Assembly (NCBI GenBank): GCA_910587755.1
Contig: CAJUNZ010000116.1
Location: 1-7,618, forward strand
Direction: 5' to 3'
DNA: 7,618 bases
Source: an uncultured Acetatifactor sp.
GTDB lineage: Bacteria > Bacillota > Clostridia > Lachnospirales > Lachnospiraceae
Position numbers and translations under genes: made by a program
In this document: piece by piece, positions 1 to 5,785 of the stretch
How the letters are laid out: each line of letters begins with the position of its first letter
How positions within the stretch are numbered: the stretch's first letter is position 1
Notes under the pieces: generated by a model
What the model was told of the DNA's origin: nothing
Databases searched by the model: none
The model's input: only the letters and a program-made list of their open reading frames with translations

Positions 1-2
1 AT

Positions 3-116
3 GACGCACTTAACGACAGCGTGTCAACGCTGTTGACACGACTTAATCTGGTTATCTTCTCTGACCCTACCATTGACGAAACCCGTCCCGGAGGCGGGAA
101 AAAAACAGAAGAGTAA
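3..116 (+). CDS. 3' end of an unidentified upstream gene (partial)
   Basis: An open frame enters from the left edge of the window and runs for 37 codons to a TAA at 114-116. The visible C-terminus has a short hydrophobic helix-like part (LLTRLNLVIF) and then a polar, glycine-rich and lysine-rich tail ending GGGKKTEE. Such tails are common at the ends of phage structural and replication proteins, but no family can be named from so little. The other two forward frames close within the first 36 bases. The gene ends 51 bases before the polymerase-like gene on the same strand, so the two could share a transcript. The call that this is coding is moderately sure; the function is unknown. Confidence 0.5.
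   Translation, partial: DALNDSVSTLLTRLNLVIFSDPTIDETRPGGGKKTEE
20..40. repeat. Perfect 21-bp dyad (operator-like or hairpin)
   Basis: CGTGTCAAC, a 3-base centre GCT, and GTTGACACG form a perfect inverted repeat with 9-bp arms. A second inverted repeat overlaps it: ACAGCG at 16-21 with CGCTGT at 28-33. The RNA could therefore fold in two mutually exclusive ways. The dyad lies inside the last codons of the upstream gene, about 130 bases before the polymerase-like gene. Its length and symmetry suit a dimeric DNA-binding repressor, but no second copy was seen in the window, so a regulatory role is inference. Confidence 0.4.
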
Positions 117-119
117 AGT

Positions 120-161
120 ATGAGCATCATTCCTGACAGGAAACTCAAAACAGAAAGGTGA
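120..161 (+). CDS. Possible 13-codon leader ORF overlapping the polymerase RBS
   Basis: ATG at 120-122 opens a 13-codon frame (MSIIPDRKLKTER) that ends in TGA at 159-161. This stop lies inside the AAAGGTGA Shine-Dalgarno of the next gene. The start follows the upstream stop codon by three bases and has only a weak GAAGAG-like ribosome site. The layout would allow translational coupling to the 918-aa gene, but an ORF this short can arise by chance. Confidence is low. Confidence 0.2.
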   Translation: MSIIPDRKLKTER

Positions 162-167
162 TAGAAT

Positions 168-2924
168 ATGGCAAACAAATTCATCTATAAACTGCCCAGT
201 AAAAGGCTAAAAGACGCCGGATGGAATCTGGAACTTCCCCTCTCCTGCGCCATGAAAAATCAGAACGATCTGGTGGCTCTCAGCGACAGTCAGCTACTGC
301 GATGGATCTGTGAACTCAACCACAGTGAGCACCTGGACCAGGAGGTCTCCAGGGTCAAAAAGGAGATCGGCCGCATCAGGAAAATGCCCCCCAGCAGACA
401 GGGCCGGGAGAAACTTTCCGCCCTGTACGAAACACTGTATTCCCTCCAGTATCAGAGAGATTACTTCTGTATGATTATGAACTCAAACAGTGATTACGAC
501 AGGGCCAACAAAGGCTTTCGGGTAAACGGCTATCCCTACCACCGTCTGCTGGGAACCAATGGCGGGATCAAAAAATCCACCATTGTCTACCTGGGGGACA
601 GTGTGTTCCAGGAGATCGCAAAGCGCATGGACAACGGCAGGGACAGGACAAAACCCATCATACCCGCCAAACTGGAGGCCTACCAGGCCCTGATCTGCAG
701 CGCCTCCATCCCCGTCGCCACCCCCAGGATCCTGATTGTAAAAGACTGCACGGTTGAATTTACGGAAAATGTCATCACAATCAGCGACGAAGGGGAGGAT
801 GAACCCCAGCTTGCGCACCGGGAAAACTACCCTGTCCGGTACTGTGATTCCGACGGATACGGCCTTATGTCCCCTGCCTATTCCCGGATCATTCACAGGG
901 AACTCTGCGGAGAAAAATACGCAGGACAGACTATTTCCGGCGTGAACACCAGATACGCCTGGACCAAAGGAATGCTCTTCACCTTTGACTTTGTGGAGTT
1001 TGCCAGAAGAAAGAATCAGGAGAACTATCAGGTCCAGGATGCCTGGGGCCAATGGCGGGATGTGAGGGAATACGACGTGATCCTCACCACCTCCATGGTC
1101 AAGCTCTGGGACTCCTACCGGAGCCTGGAGCACTTTGCCGCCTGCTGTGTGCAGAACAATTATCAGTTCTCCGTCTCCAAGGTCATGCCACACACCCTGG
1201 AAAATGTCCGGAACGCCAATTATCAGTTTCTCCAGACCTATGATCTCACCGACAGCGAGCTTGAGGAACTGTGCCGCCCCACCATGGAAGAGATCCGGGA
1301 TGTGCTTGGGGGCGACTGGCGCAGAGCGGTGGTTTTTGCCAAGGGAATGTACCTGAATGAGGAAAACGCAGCACTGCAGGAAAACGATTTTGTCAAGGCT
1401 CTGATGATCGATCCCCGCACCATAAAGGACCCTTTTATGATAGAAAAACTGCACTCCATGATCAGAAAAAGGATCCTGATGGCCGCAAAAGGTTCCATCC
1501 AACTGAGCGGTAATTTCGCCCTGGTATCCGGAGATCTCTACTCTCTGGCCCAATCCCTCTTCGGCCTTCCCGTTACCGGCCTGCTGCGCAAAGGAGAGGT
1601 ATACCACAGGTACTGGATCGACAAAGGTGTGGAGGATATCGCCCTTTTTCGGGCCCCCATGACCTGCCACAACAATATCCGCCGCAGAAAAGTGGTTCAC
1701 AGCCCGGAGATGGATTTCTGGTATCAGTACAACACCACCGGCATCATTCTGAACTCCTGGGACACCACCTGTGACGCCGCCAACGGCAGTGACAAGGACG
1801 GGGACATGTTCTTTACCACGGACAACCGGATTATTGTAGAACACACCCTTAACTCCACCACCATCGAGTGCATGCAGAGAAAAGCGGAGAAGATTATCCC
1901 CGGCCCGGAGGACCTGGTGCAGGCCAACAAACTTGCCTTTGGGGACGAAATCGGCACCACCACCAACCGCATCACCGCCATGATTGAGAGACAGGCGGCC
2001 TTTGCAAAAGACAGCGAAGAATACCGGGTTCTGGACTACCGCATCAAATGCGGGCAGCACTATCAGCAGTGCGCCATAGACAAAGCCAAGGGAATCCTCT
2101 CCAGGCCCATGCCCAGGTACTGGTACAACAGAGCCCAGTGCGCCAGACTCCCAGAGGATACACCTGAGGAAAAACACTTTAAAGAATTGTGCCTGCGCAT
2201 TGTGGCCGAGCGCAAACCTTACTTTATGAGATACATCTATCCGGAGCTGATGACGGAATACAACAGATACCTGAAAAATTCCAACAGCAAGTGCATCCGG
2301 GAGTTTCAGATTTCCCTGGCGGACCTGATCCGGAAACCTGACAGGACACCGCTTCAGCAGGATTTTCTGGACTGCTTTGAGAGATCTCTGCCTGTGGGAG
2401 ACAGCCCCTGCACCGTCAACCGCATCTGCCATCTGTTTGAGGATGCCTTCGGTTCCGGCCCCTCCTGCCCCCCTGGGGACAGCGGCTTTGACCACTCCAT
2501 CTTAAAATCCGGTGCGGCATACAGCAAAAAGGATTACCAGAAAATTGCAGGGATCAAAGCAGAGTACGATGAGGCGGTGAAACGCTACCGGCAGGCGGCA
2601 GGTAAGCAGCGCCAGGACAAAGAAGAGACCAGCCTGAACCGCAGCCTTATGTTGGCAGGATTCCGGCAGGAATGCGTGAAAGCATGCCCCAATGAAAAAG
2701 AGCTGTGTGATATTGTGGTGGATCTGTGCTACTCCTCCCCCAGATCAAGACAGTTCGCCTGGGATATCTGCGGGGACATTATCATCGAAAACCTGTTGGA
2801 CAAAAACGACCGCCTGATCCATTACCCTGTGCGGACTGAATCCCAGGGAGAATTCTCCTTCGGAGGAGAACAGTTTATCCTCTGTGCCAGAAGATTGGAT
2901 CCGGAGGAGGATTTCACACATTAA
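168..2924 (+). CDS. Two-barrel (DPBB) RNA polymerase / RdRP-like protein
   Basis: Probable nucleotide polymerase of the double-psi beta-barrel superfamily, 918 aa, which is close to the size of single-chain phage members such as YonO. Seen: LLRKGEVY at 472-479; an RAP followed by NNIRRRK near 495-506, matching the RNP...DIR block of eukaryotic RdRPs; then NGSDKDGDMFF with the metal-binding triad D542, D544 and D546. Downstream, DEIGTTTN (593-600) and AIDKAKG (636-642) match the D-x-LG-x-x-x-N and AVD-PK blocks of RdRPs. Their order and spacing agree with the family. The first 450 or so residues have no recognised domain. The start has a good Shine-Dalgarno (AAAGGTGA, 6-base gap). Position 543 is Lys where Phe or Leu is usual. 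In this family the enzyme makes RNA with the triad holding Mg2+. Whether the template here is DNA, as for YonO, or RNA cannot be read from the sequence. The linked phage-type genes suggest phage transcription. Confidence 0.82.
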   Translation: MANKFIYKLPSKRLKDAGWNLELPLSCAMKNQNDLVALSDSQLLRWICELNHSEHLDQEVSRVKKEIGRIRKMPPSRQGREKLSALYETLYSLQYQRDYFCMIMNSNSDYDRANKGFRVNGYPYHRLLGTNGGIKKSTIVYLGDSVFQEIAKRMDNGRDRTKPIIPAKLEAYQALICSASIPVATPRILIVKDCTVEFTENVITISDEGEDEPQLAHRENYPVRYCDSDGYGLMSPAYSRIIHRELCGEKYAGQTISGVNTRYAWTKGMLFTFDFVEFARRKNQENYQVQDAWGQWRDVREYDVILTTSMVKLWDSYRSLEHFAACCVQNNYQFSVSKVMPHTLENVRNANYQFLQTYDLTDSELEELCRPTMEEIRDVLGGDWRRAVVFAKGMYLNEENAALQENDFVKALMIDPRTIKDPFMIEKLHSMIRKRILMAAKGSIQLSGNFALVSGDLYSLAQSLFGLPVTGLLRKGEVYHRYWIDKGVEDIALFRAPMTCHNNIRRRKVVHSPEMDFWYQYNTTGIILNSWDTTCDAANGSDKDGDMFFTTDNRIIVEHTLNSTTIECMQRKAEKIIPGPEDLVQANKLAFGDEIGTTTNRITAMIERQAAFAKDSEEYRVLDYRIKCGQHYQQCAIDKAKGILSRPMPRYWYNRAQCARLPEDTPEEKHFKELCLRIVAERKPYFMRYIYPELMTEYNRYLKNSNSKCIREFQISLADLIRKPDRTPLQQDFLDCFERSLPVGDSPCTVNRICHLFEDAFGSGPSCPPGDSGFDHSILKSGAAYSKKDYQKIAGIKAEYDEAVKRYRQAAGKQRQDKEETSLNRSLMLAGFRQECVKACPNEKELCDIVVDLCYSSPRSRQFAWDICGDIIIENLLDKNDRLIHYPVRTESQGEFSFGGEQFILCARRLDPEEDFTH

Positions 2925-2948
2925 TAACAGTAAAAATCAACACTTTTC

Positions 2949-2965
2949 TCCTTAAGAAAGGAAGG
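2949..2965 (+). promoter_or_regulatory. RBS region with small SD-masking hairpin
   Basis: AAGGAAGG at 2958-2965 is a strong Shine-Dalgarno five bases before the ATG at 2971. TCCTT (2949-2953) can pair with AAGGA (2958-2962) around an AAGA loop, which would hide half of the site. The second AAGG (2962-2965) stays mostly free, so any effect on translation is likely modest. Confidence 0.3.
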
Positions 2966-2970
2966 TATTT

Positions 2971-3735
2971 ATGACCACGTTGATCTTAGATGAAAAAGAA
3001 TATGTGGACAAAATTCTTTCGGAAGGTGCCCTGCATCCCTCCAGGATCTACCTTTTTCTGGGCCTCTATGCCCGGTATCTCTACCATGAAAAAGAGCTCC
3101 GAAAAACAAAAATCATCAAAGCGCTGGACGCCTTTATGGAAGAAAATTATCCCCGCTATAATCCTGTTGACTGGGGTCTGAACCTGGAAAAATATGCAGG
3201 AAAGGCCTCCCGATATCCCCTGTGCCAGTGCCGGGGAATATGGCTTACAAAAGAGGAACTGGACACCATATCCGGGATTCACGACAAGGTGCTGGAGCGT
3301 TTGGCCTTCACCCTTCTGTGCCTGGCAAAATTTAACAATTTCAGGAATCCCCTCAACAATAACTGGGTAAATTCCAGCAACGGAGAGATCTATTCCATGG
3401 CCTGCATCAATACCACCGCCGCCGAAAAAGACCTGAAGCTGGGCAGGCTGAGAGAGATGGGCCTCATTGAACACGCCAGAAAAATAGACAACCTCAGCGT
3501 CCAGGTACTTTTTACAGTCCCTGAGGGAACACAAAAGCTCTTTGTCTCCGACTTTCGGAAACTGGGCTATGAGTGGCGGCTGTACCAGGGTGAAAACTAT
3601 ATTCGCTGCGCAGGCTGCGGTATCCTGGTCAAAAACACAAACGGCAGAAGGCGCTTCTGCAAGGAGTGCGGGGAACAGGCCAACAAAGAAAAGTCCAGAG
3701 AAAGAATGAAAAAGATAAGAGCAGAGGAGAAATGA
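2971..3735 (+). CDS. Winged-helix-like protein with C-terminal zinc ribbon
   Basis: A 254-aa soluble protein with no signal peptide or membrane segment. Seen: a helical N-terminal half with a GLYARYLYHEKELRKTK stretch, then a region at about 128-190 whose pattern (NGEIYSMACINTTAAEKD, LRELGLI-like LREMGLI, then beta-strand-like VQVLFTV) resembles a winged helix-turn-helix. It ends in a zinc ribbon with C213-x2-C216-x13-C230-x2-C233 and a strongly basic tail rich in Lys, Arg and Glu. Zinc ribbon plus basic tail usually means nucleic-acid binding. Start chosen for its strong AAGGAAGG site. It lies 46 bases after the polymerase-like gene and one base before the next ATG, so the three probably form one transcription unit. 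I infer a phage nucleic-acid-binding or regulatory protein, possibly a partner of the polymerase; I do not recognise a named family with certainty. Confidence 0.75.
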   Translation: MTTLILDEKEYVDKILSEGALHPSRIYLFLGLYARYLYHEKELRKTKIIKALDAFMEENYPRYNPVDWGLNLEKYAGKASRYPLCQCRGIWLTKEELDTISGIHDKVLERLAFTLLCLAKFNNFRNPLNNNWVNSSNGEIYSMACINTTAAEKDLKLGRLREMGLIEHARKIDNLSVQVLFTVPEGTQKLFVSDFRKLGYEWRLYQGENYIRCAGCGILVKNTNGRRRFCKECGEQANKEKSRERMKKIRAEEK

Positions 3736-3736
3736 G

Positions 3737-4093
3737 ATGAGTATGGACAAGAATGATCAAGACGAATTGAAACTGTACCGTGGCATGGACTGGCCTGTGA
3801 ACAGCTCCATCCTGATCCGCCATCCCACCCTGGGCAGCATATGTGAGTACGGGGAACAAGAGTATTTCAGCATGGTGCACACCCTCTGCTCCGTAGGGGC
3901 AGACCTGAAATGGCAGCTGGATGAACTGGGCGTGGATTACACCAAAATATCCGATTATGAGCTCTTTCTCTACATGCTGGCGAGGGGACTCACCAAGGCC
4001 CAGACGGAAATTCTGTTTGGGGATACCCTGGATTTTTCCCAGATGCAGGTTATGTTCAACAGACAGCTCGCGGACACAAGCTCCAGGCCCTGA
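3737..4093 (+). CDS. Tail-assembly-chaperone-like phage protein, probably 3'-truncated
   Basis: A 118-aa acidic protein starting one base after the previous stop, with AGGAG at 3724-3728 eight bases before its ATG. Its body, from IRHPTLGSICEYGEQEYF to ISDYELFLYMLARGL and ILFGDTLDFSQ, resembles from memory the N-terminal part of a phage protein family (about 300 residues) found beside tail genes in prophages of gut Clostridia, with the pattern IRxPTxGEIxxYGExEYFSxxxxLC. Members continue well past this point. Here the homology stops near residue 109 (MFNRQ). The remaining LADTSSRP is read out of frame from a cysteine desulfurase gene, so the protein is probably a truncated product. It may still be translated. 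The tail-chaperone assignment is inference from recalled sequence pattern and context; truncation is well supported by the junction. Confidence 0.65.
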   Translation: MSMDKNDQDELKLYRGMDWPVNSSILIRHPTLGSICEYGEQEYFSMVHTLCSVGADLKWQLDELGVDYTKISDYELFLYMLARGLTKAQTEILFGDTLDFSQMQVMFNRQLADTSSRP

Positions 4094-4614
4094 AAGGCAC
4101 AGGGGTACTGTGGAAGAAAAAAGGTCTGACATTAAAGCCTCTGGTCTACGGAAATCAGGAACAGGGACTGGTGGGCGGCACAGAAAATGTTCTGGGCATC
4201 GCCTCCCTGGGCAGAGCTCTGGAGGAGTATGATTACTCTTCCATCACCTCCAGGAGCAGGGATTATGTGTACGATTTTCTTACCCGCACTGTGCCGGACT
4301 GCCGCCTGGCAGGGCCCTCTCCCTCCTCTGGCCGACGACTGCCCCTGAACCTCTTTCTGTGTTTCCCGGGGGTGGAAGGGGAGTCCCTGATGCTCCTTCT
4401 GGACACAGAGGGCATCCAGGTGTCCACAGGCTCCGCCTGCCACAGCGGCGACCGCTCCCCCTCCCTGGCCCTGAAATCCCTGGGCATGGACGAGCCTTCT
4501 GTCCACAGCTGCATCCGGCTCACTTTCTCCGGCAGCGAAACCCAGGAAGAGCTGGACTTTGTATGCGCCACAGTGAAAAACTGCGTGGAAAAACTGAGAA
4601 AAATATCAAGATAA
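4069..4614 (+). pseudogene. Cysteine desulfurase (NifS/IscS type), 5'-truncated fragment
   Basis: Frame with no start and no RBS that encodes about 180 residues of the C-terminal half of a PLP-dependent cysteine desulfurase (full length about 380). Seen: GHKLQALKGTGVLW, equal to the family's SGHKxxGPKGxG block with the PLP-lysine codon at 4078-4080; the QExGLxxGTENVxGI block near 4156-4200; NLFLCFPGVEGESLMLLLD; and GSACHSG with the catalytic cysteine codon at 4438-4440, then IRLTFSG and a normal C-terminus before TAA at 4612-4614. In the QEQGLVGGTENV block the usual Arg residues are Gln and Val. The intact enzyme would release sulfur from L-cysteine for Fe-S clusters, thiolated RNA or phosphorothioate DNA. 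Without the N-terminal half of the PLP domain it should be inactive. Its first intact codon abuts the cut end of the phage gene upstream, so it is foreign to the phage genes around it. Confidence 0.85.
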
Positions 4615-4642
4615 CTTGTGAGGCAAAGAAAGGAGAACAAAC

Positions 4643-5026
4643 ATGTCATTTCGCATTGCACATGCATCCATTGACGAGCGGGGCCATATCACAGGAGGCA
4701 CCCCAGGGGACCAGACAGGAAAGGAAGTGTGTATCAGAACCTGGTACCGAAAACCCTGGCAGTACATGATCAGATGCAGGGAAGAACCCATGCGGGAAAA
4801 AATCGCACGGGCCATGGAACAAGCCTGCGGCAACCCCTGCATCGGCTACAATCAGGTACAGCGAAACACCCTTCTGACTCAGGCCAGAAGGACAGGCTAT
4901 GACTCGACCACTGGTGCGCCGTCTGCGGTAGAGGATATCATGCCTGTGACTCCTGCGCCAGAGAAAAAGCCTATACCTCATGGAGAACAATCACCGACAC
5001 CATGGAGCACTATAAGATTTTTATGA
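4643..5026 (+). pseudogene. Prophage endolysin-like protein, truncated before catalytic core
   Basis: A good RBS (AGGAG at 4631-4635, seven bases before ATG) starts a frame of 127 codons. Residues 1-87, with RIAHASIDERGHITGG, GDQTGKEVCIRTWY, KPWQYMIRC and IGYNQVQRNTL, match from memory the N-terminus of a common Firmicute prophage cell-wall hydrolase related to NlpC/P60. In that family a cysteine in a DCS motif and a later histidine follow about 10 to 60 residues on. Here homology stops at GYD (codon 4901-4903) and residues 88-127 are an out-of-frame reading of the next fragment. The active site is therefore missing and the product should not cleave peptidoglycan. The 5' end and RBS are intact, so a short peptide could still be made. 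Confidence 0.78.
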
Positions 5027-5223
5027 TCCTGAGAGATTACAATGCCAGAGAAATCACCGGAGAAAAAGCCGCAGCACTGCTTGAAGATCTGGATTTATCC
5101 GGCTGGCAGAATTTTAAACCTGGCGCCAGGAGGACACTGGAATCCATCTTTCCCCACGGCCCCAGTGCCCCATCCGCCCAGAAATTACCGGAATACACAT
5201 TGGGACTTCCTCCGGCAAACTGA
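4903..5223 (+). pseudogene. Phage-type zinc-ribbon protein, 5'-truncated
   Basis: An open frame with no start codon at its beginning; an in-frame TGA at 4900-4902 lies directly upstream. It begins DHWCAVCGRGYHACDSC, giving C-x2-C-x6-C-x2-C, a zinc ribbon or knuckle, then a helical part (AREKAYTSWRTITDTMEHYKI, LRDYNAREITGEKAAALLEDL) and ends LPEYTLGLPPAN before TGA. From memory, small zinc-ribbon proteins with this pattern sit among early or structural genes in Clostridial phages; the function is unknown to me. The natural N-terminus is missing because the gene is fused out of frame to the endolysin fragment. The first in-frame ATG, at 5002, would leave 73 residues without the cysteines and has no good Shine-Dalgarno. 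The last dozen residues may already be past a second junction. Confidence 0.6.
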
Positions 5224-5480
5224 CAGCCAGAGCAGACAGTCATCTCTCAGTTTGCCACCAGTGCCGTCCGCGTCAGAAACCGCAGCACCCAGTTCCCTGA
5301 GTCCGTGGGTGTCAAAATCTTCGCGGTTTTCCGGGACATGTACAATGACAATATCAAATATGTAGGCGTGATCAGGACAGCCAGGAGAAGAATCGACCCC
5401 TCTTCCATCGAAACCGCCCTCACAGCCACGGGCAAGCACAGCTTTGATATCGAGTTTCTGAAAGACTATTGCAGCGGCGA
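5224..5480 (+). pseudogene. Unrecognised open segment, probably a gene fragment
   Basis: In the same frame as the zinc-ribbon fragment and directly after its TGA, an open stretch reads like protein: SQFATSAVRVRNRSTQF, then VGVKIFAVFRDMYNDNIKYV and DPSSIETALTATGKHSFDIEF. It is rich in alternating hydrophobic residues and lacks the odd composition of a shadow frame, but I recognise no family. There is no RBS-supported start; the first ATG is at 5338 (5305 is GTG). The frame stays open to 5637, yet from about 5480 the reading turns proline-, arginine- and cysteine-rich and probably no longer codes. It could be the C-terminal part of a phage protein whose 5' end was deleted, or an extension of the preceding gene cut off by a nonsense change. 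Confidence 0.35.
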
Positions 5481-5535
5481 CGATGCTGAACCTATTCAGC
5501 GTAATTGTGGCGAAATAACTCCCCAGCCTCGTTTG

Positions 5536-5562
5536 GGCAGGACAAAGCTCTATTGTCCTGCC
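5536..5562 (+). repeat. Perfect 10-bp hairpin
   Basis: GGCAGGACAA at 5536-5545 and TTGTCCTGCC at 5553-5562 are exact reverse complements around a 7-base loop AGCTCTA. No T-run follows (AGAACGGCGG), so it is not a standard intrinsic terminator. It could be part of a structured leader or small RNA, or a protein-binding site. Confidence 0.5.
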
Positions 5563-5582
5563 AGAACGGCGGGCGAAACAGC

Positions 5583-5611
5583 CTGTGACAGACTTCCCAC
5601 TGAAGTCACAG
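5583..5611 (+). repeat. Bulged hairpin next to the 5536-5562 stem
   Basis: CTGTG (5583-5587) pairs with CACAG (5607-5611) and ACTTC (5592-5596) with GAAGT (5602-5606), leaving a CCACT loop and a 4-base ACAG bulge. It starts 20 bases after the previous stem. The two together suggest a folded RNA rather than chance, but this is by eye only. Confidence 0.35.
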
Positions 5612-5767
5612 CCCAAGCTGCCCTGTCACACCACTGATTCCCATATGCCATTTCCTGAAACTGCCACTGCCGCTACACACAAAAGTTTCACAAACTTCCA
5701 GAAAACGACATACATCTCCACAGCTCTAACCGTATACCGAAATCAGCATCACAGAACAGAACTACAG

Positions 5768-5775
5768 AAAGGAAG
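5768..5775 (+). promoter_or_regulatory. RBS that fixes the BppU start
   Basis: AAAGGAAG lies ten bases before the ATG at 5786. It selects this start over the upstream in-frame ATG at 5585, which has no such site, and puts the conserved BppU-like N-terminus (THTIFLELDF) at the first residues. Confidence 0.75.
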
Positions 5776-5785
5776 ATTACATCAT

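Larger units (their letters stand above)
5481..5785. other. Non-coding stretch before the tail gene
   Basis: About 300 bases without a convincing gene. It holds two closely spaced hairpins at 5536-5562 and 5583-5611, listed separately, and the RBS of the tail gene at its end. The frame of the tail gene is open back to 5585, but that extension has no ribosome site and a composition unlike the gene. No good -35/-10 promoter pair was found by eye. The part from 5612 to 5765 shows nothing recognisable. Confidence 0.5.

Noticed and set aside
33..38. TTGACA as a -35 promoter box
   Set aside because: It is the right arm of the dyad, and no TATAAT-like hexamer lies 15 to 19 bases downstream.
86..107. 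GC stem followed by an A-run as a terminator
   Set aside because: The run after the stem is A on the + strand, so it cannot give the U-tract of an intrinsic terminator in the direction of the genes, and the minus strand has no gene to terminate.
483..2495. 670-codon open frame on the minus strand inside the polymerase-like gene
   Set aside because: Its translation is a low-information mix rich in Gly, Val, Phe and His with no family pattern, and it lies antisense to a gene with clear conserved motifs. It arises from the codon bias of the + strand gene.
2986..3750. 254-codon minus-strand frame opposite the zinc-ribbon gene
   Set aside because: It mirrors the real gene almost exactly, has no ribosome site of its own and no recognisable domain.
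4031..4093. Programmed frameshift fusing the tail-chaperone-like protein to the desulfurase
   Set aside because: Phage tail chaperones do use -1 frameshifts and GATTTTTCCC looks slippery, but the A-site codon does not re-pair well, and a desulfurase C-half is not a plausible chaperone extension. A recombination joint explains it better.
4171..4614. Desulfurase as an intact short gene starting at GTG 4171
   Set aside because: Homology runs upstream of this codon to about 4072 with no ribosome site at 4171, so the GTG is an internal valine.
5585..5785. N-terminal extension of the tail protein from ATG 5585
   Set aside because: There is no Shine-Dalgarno before 5585, the start lies inside a hairpin, and the extension has a biased composition unrelated to the BppU domain.
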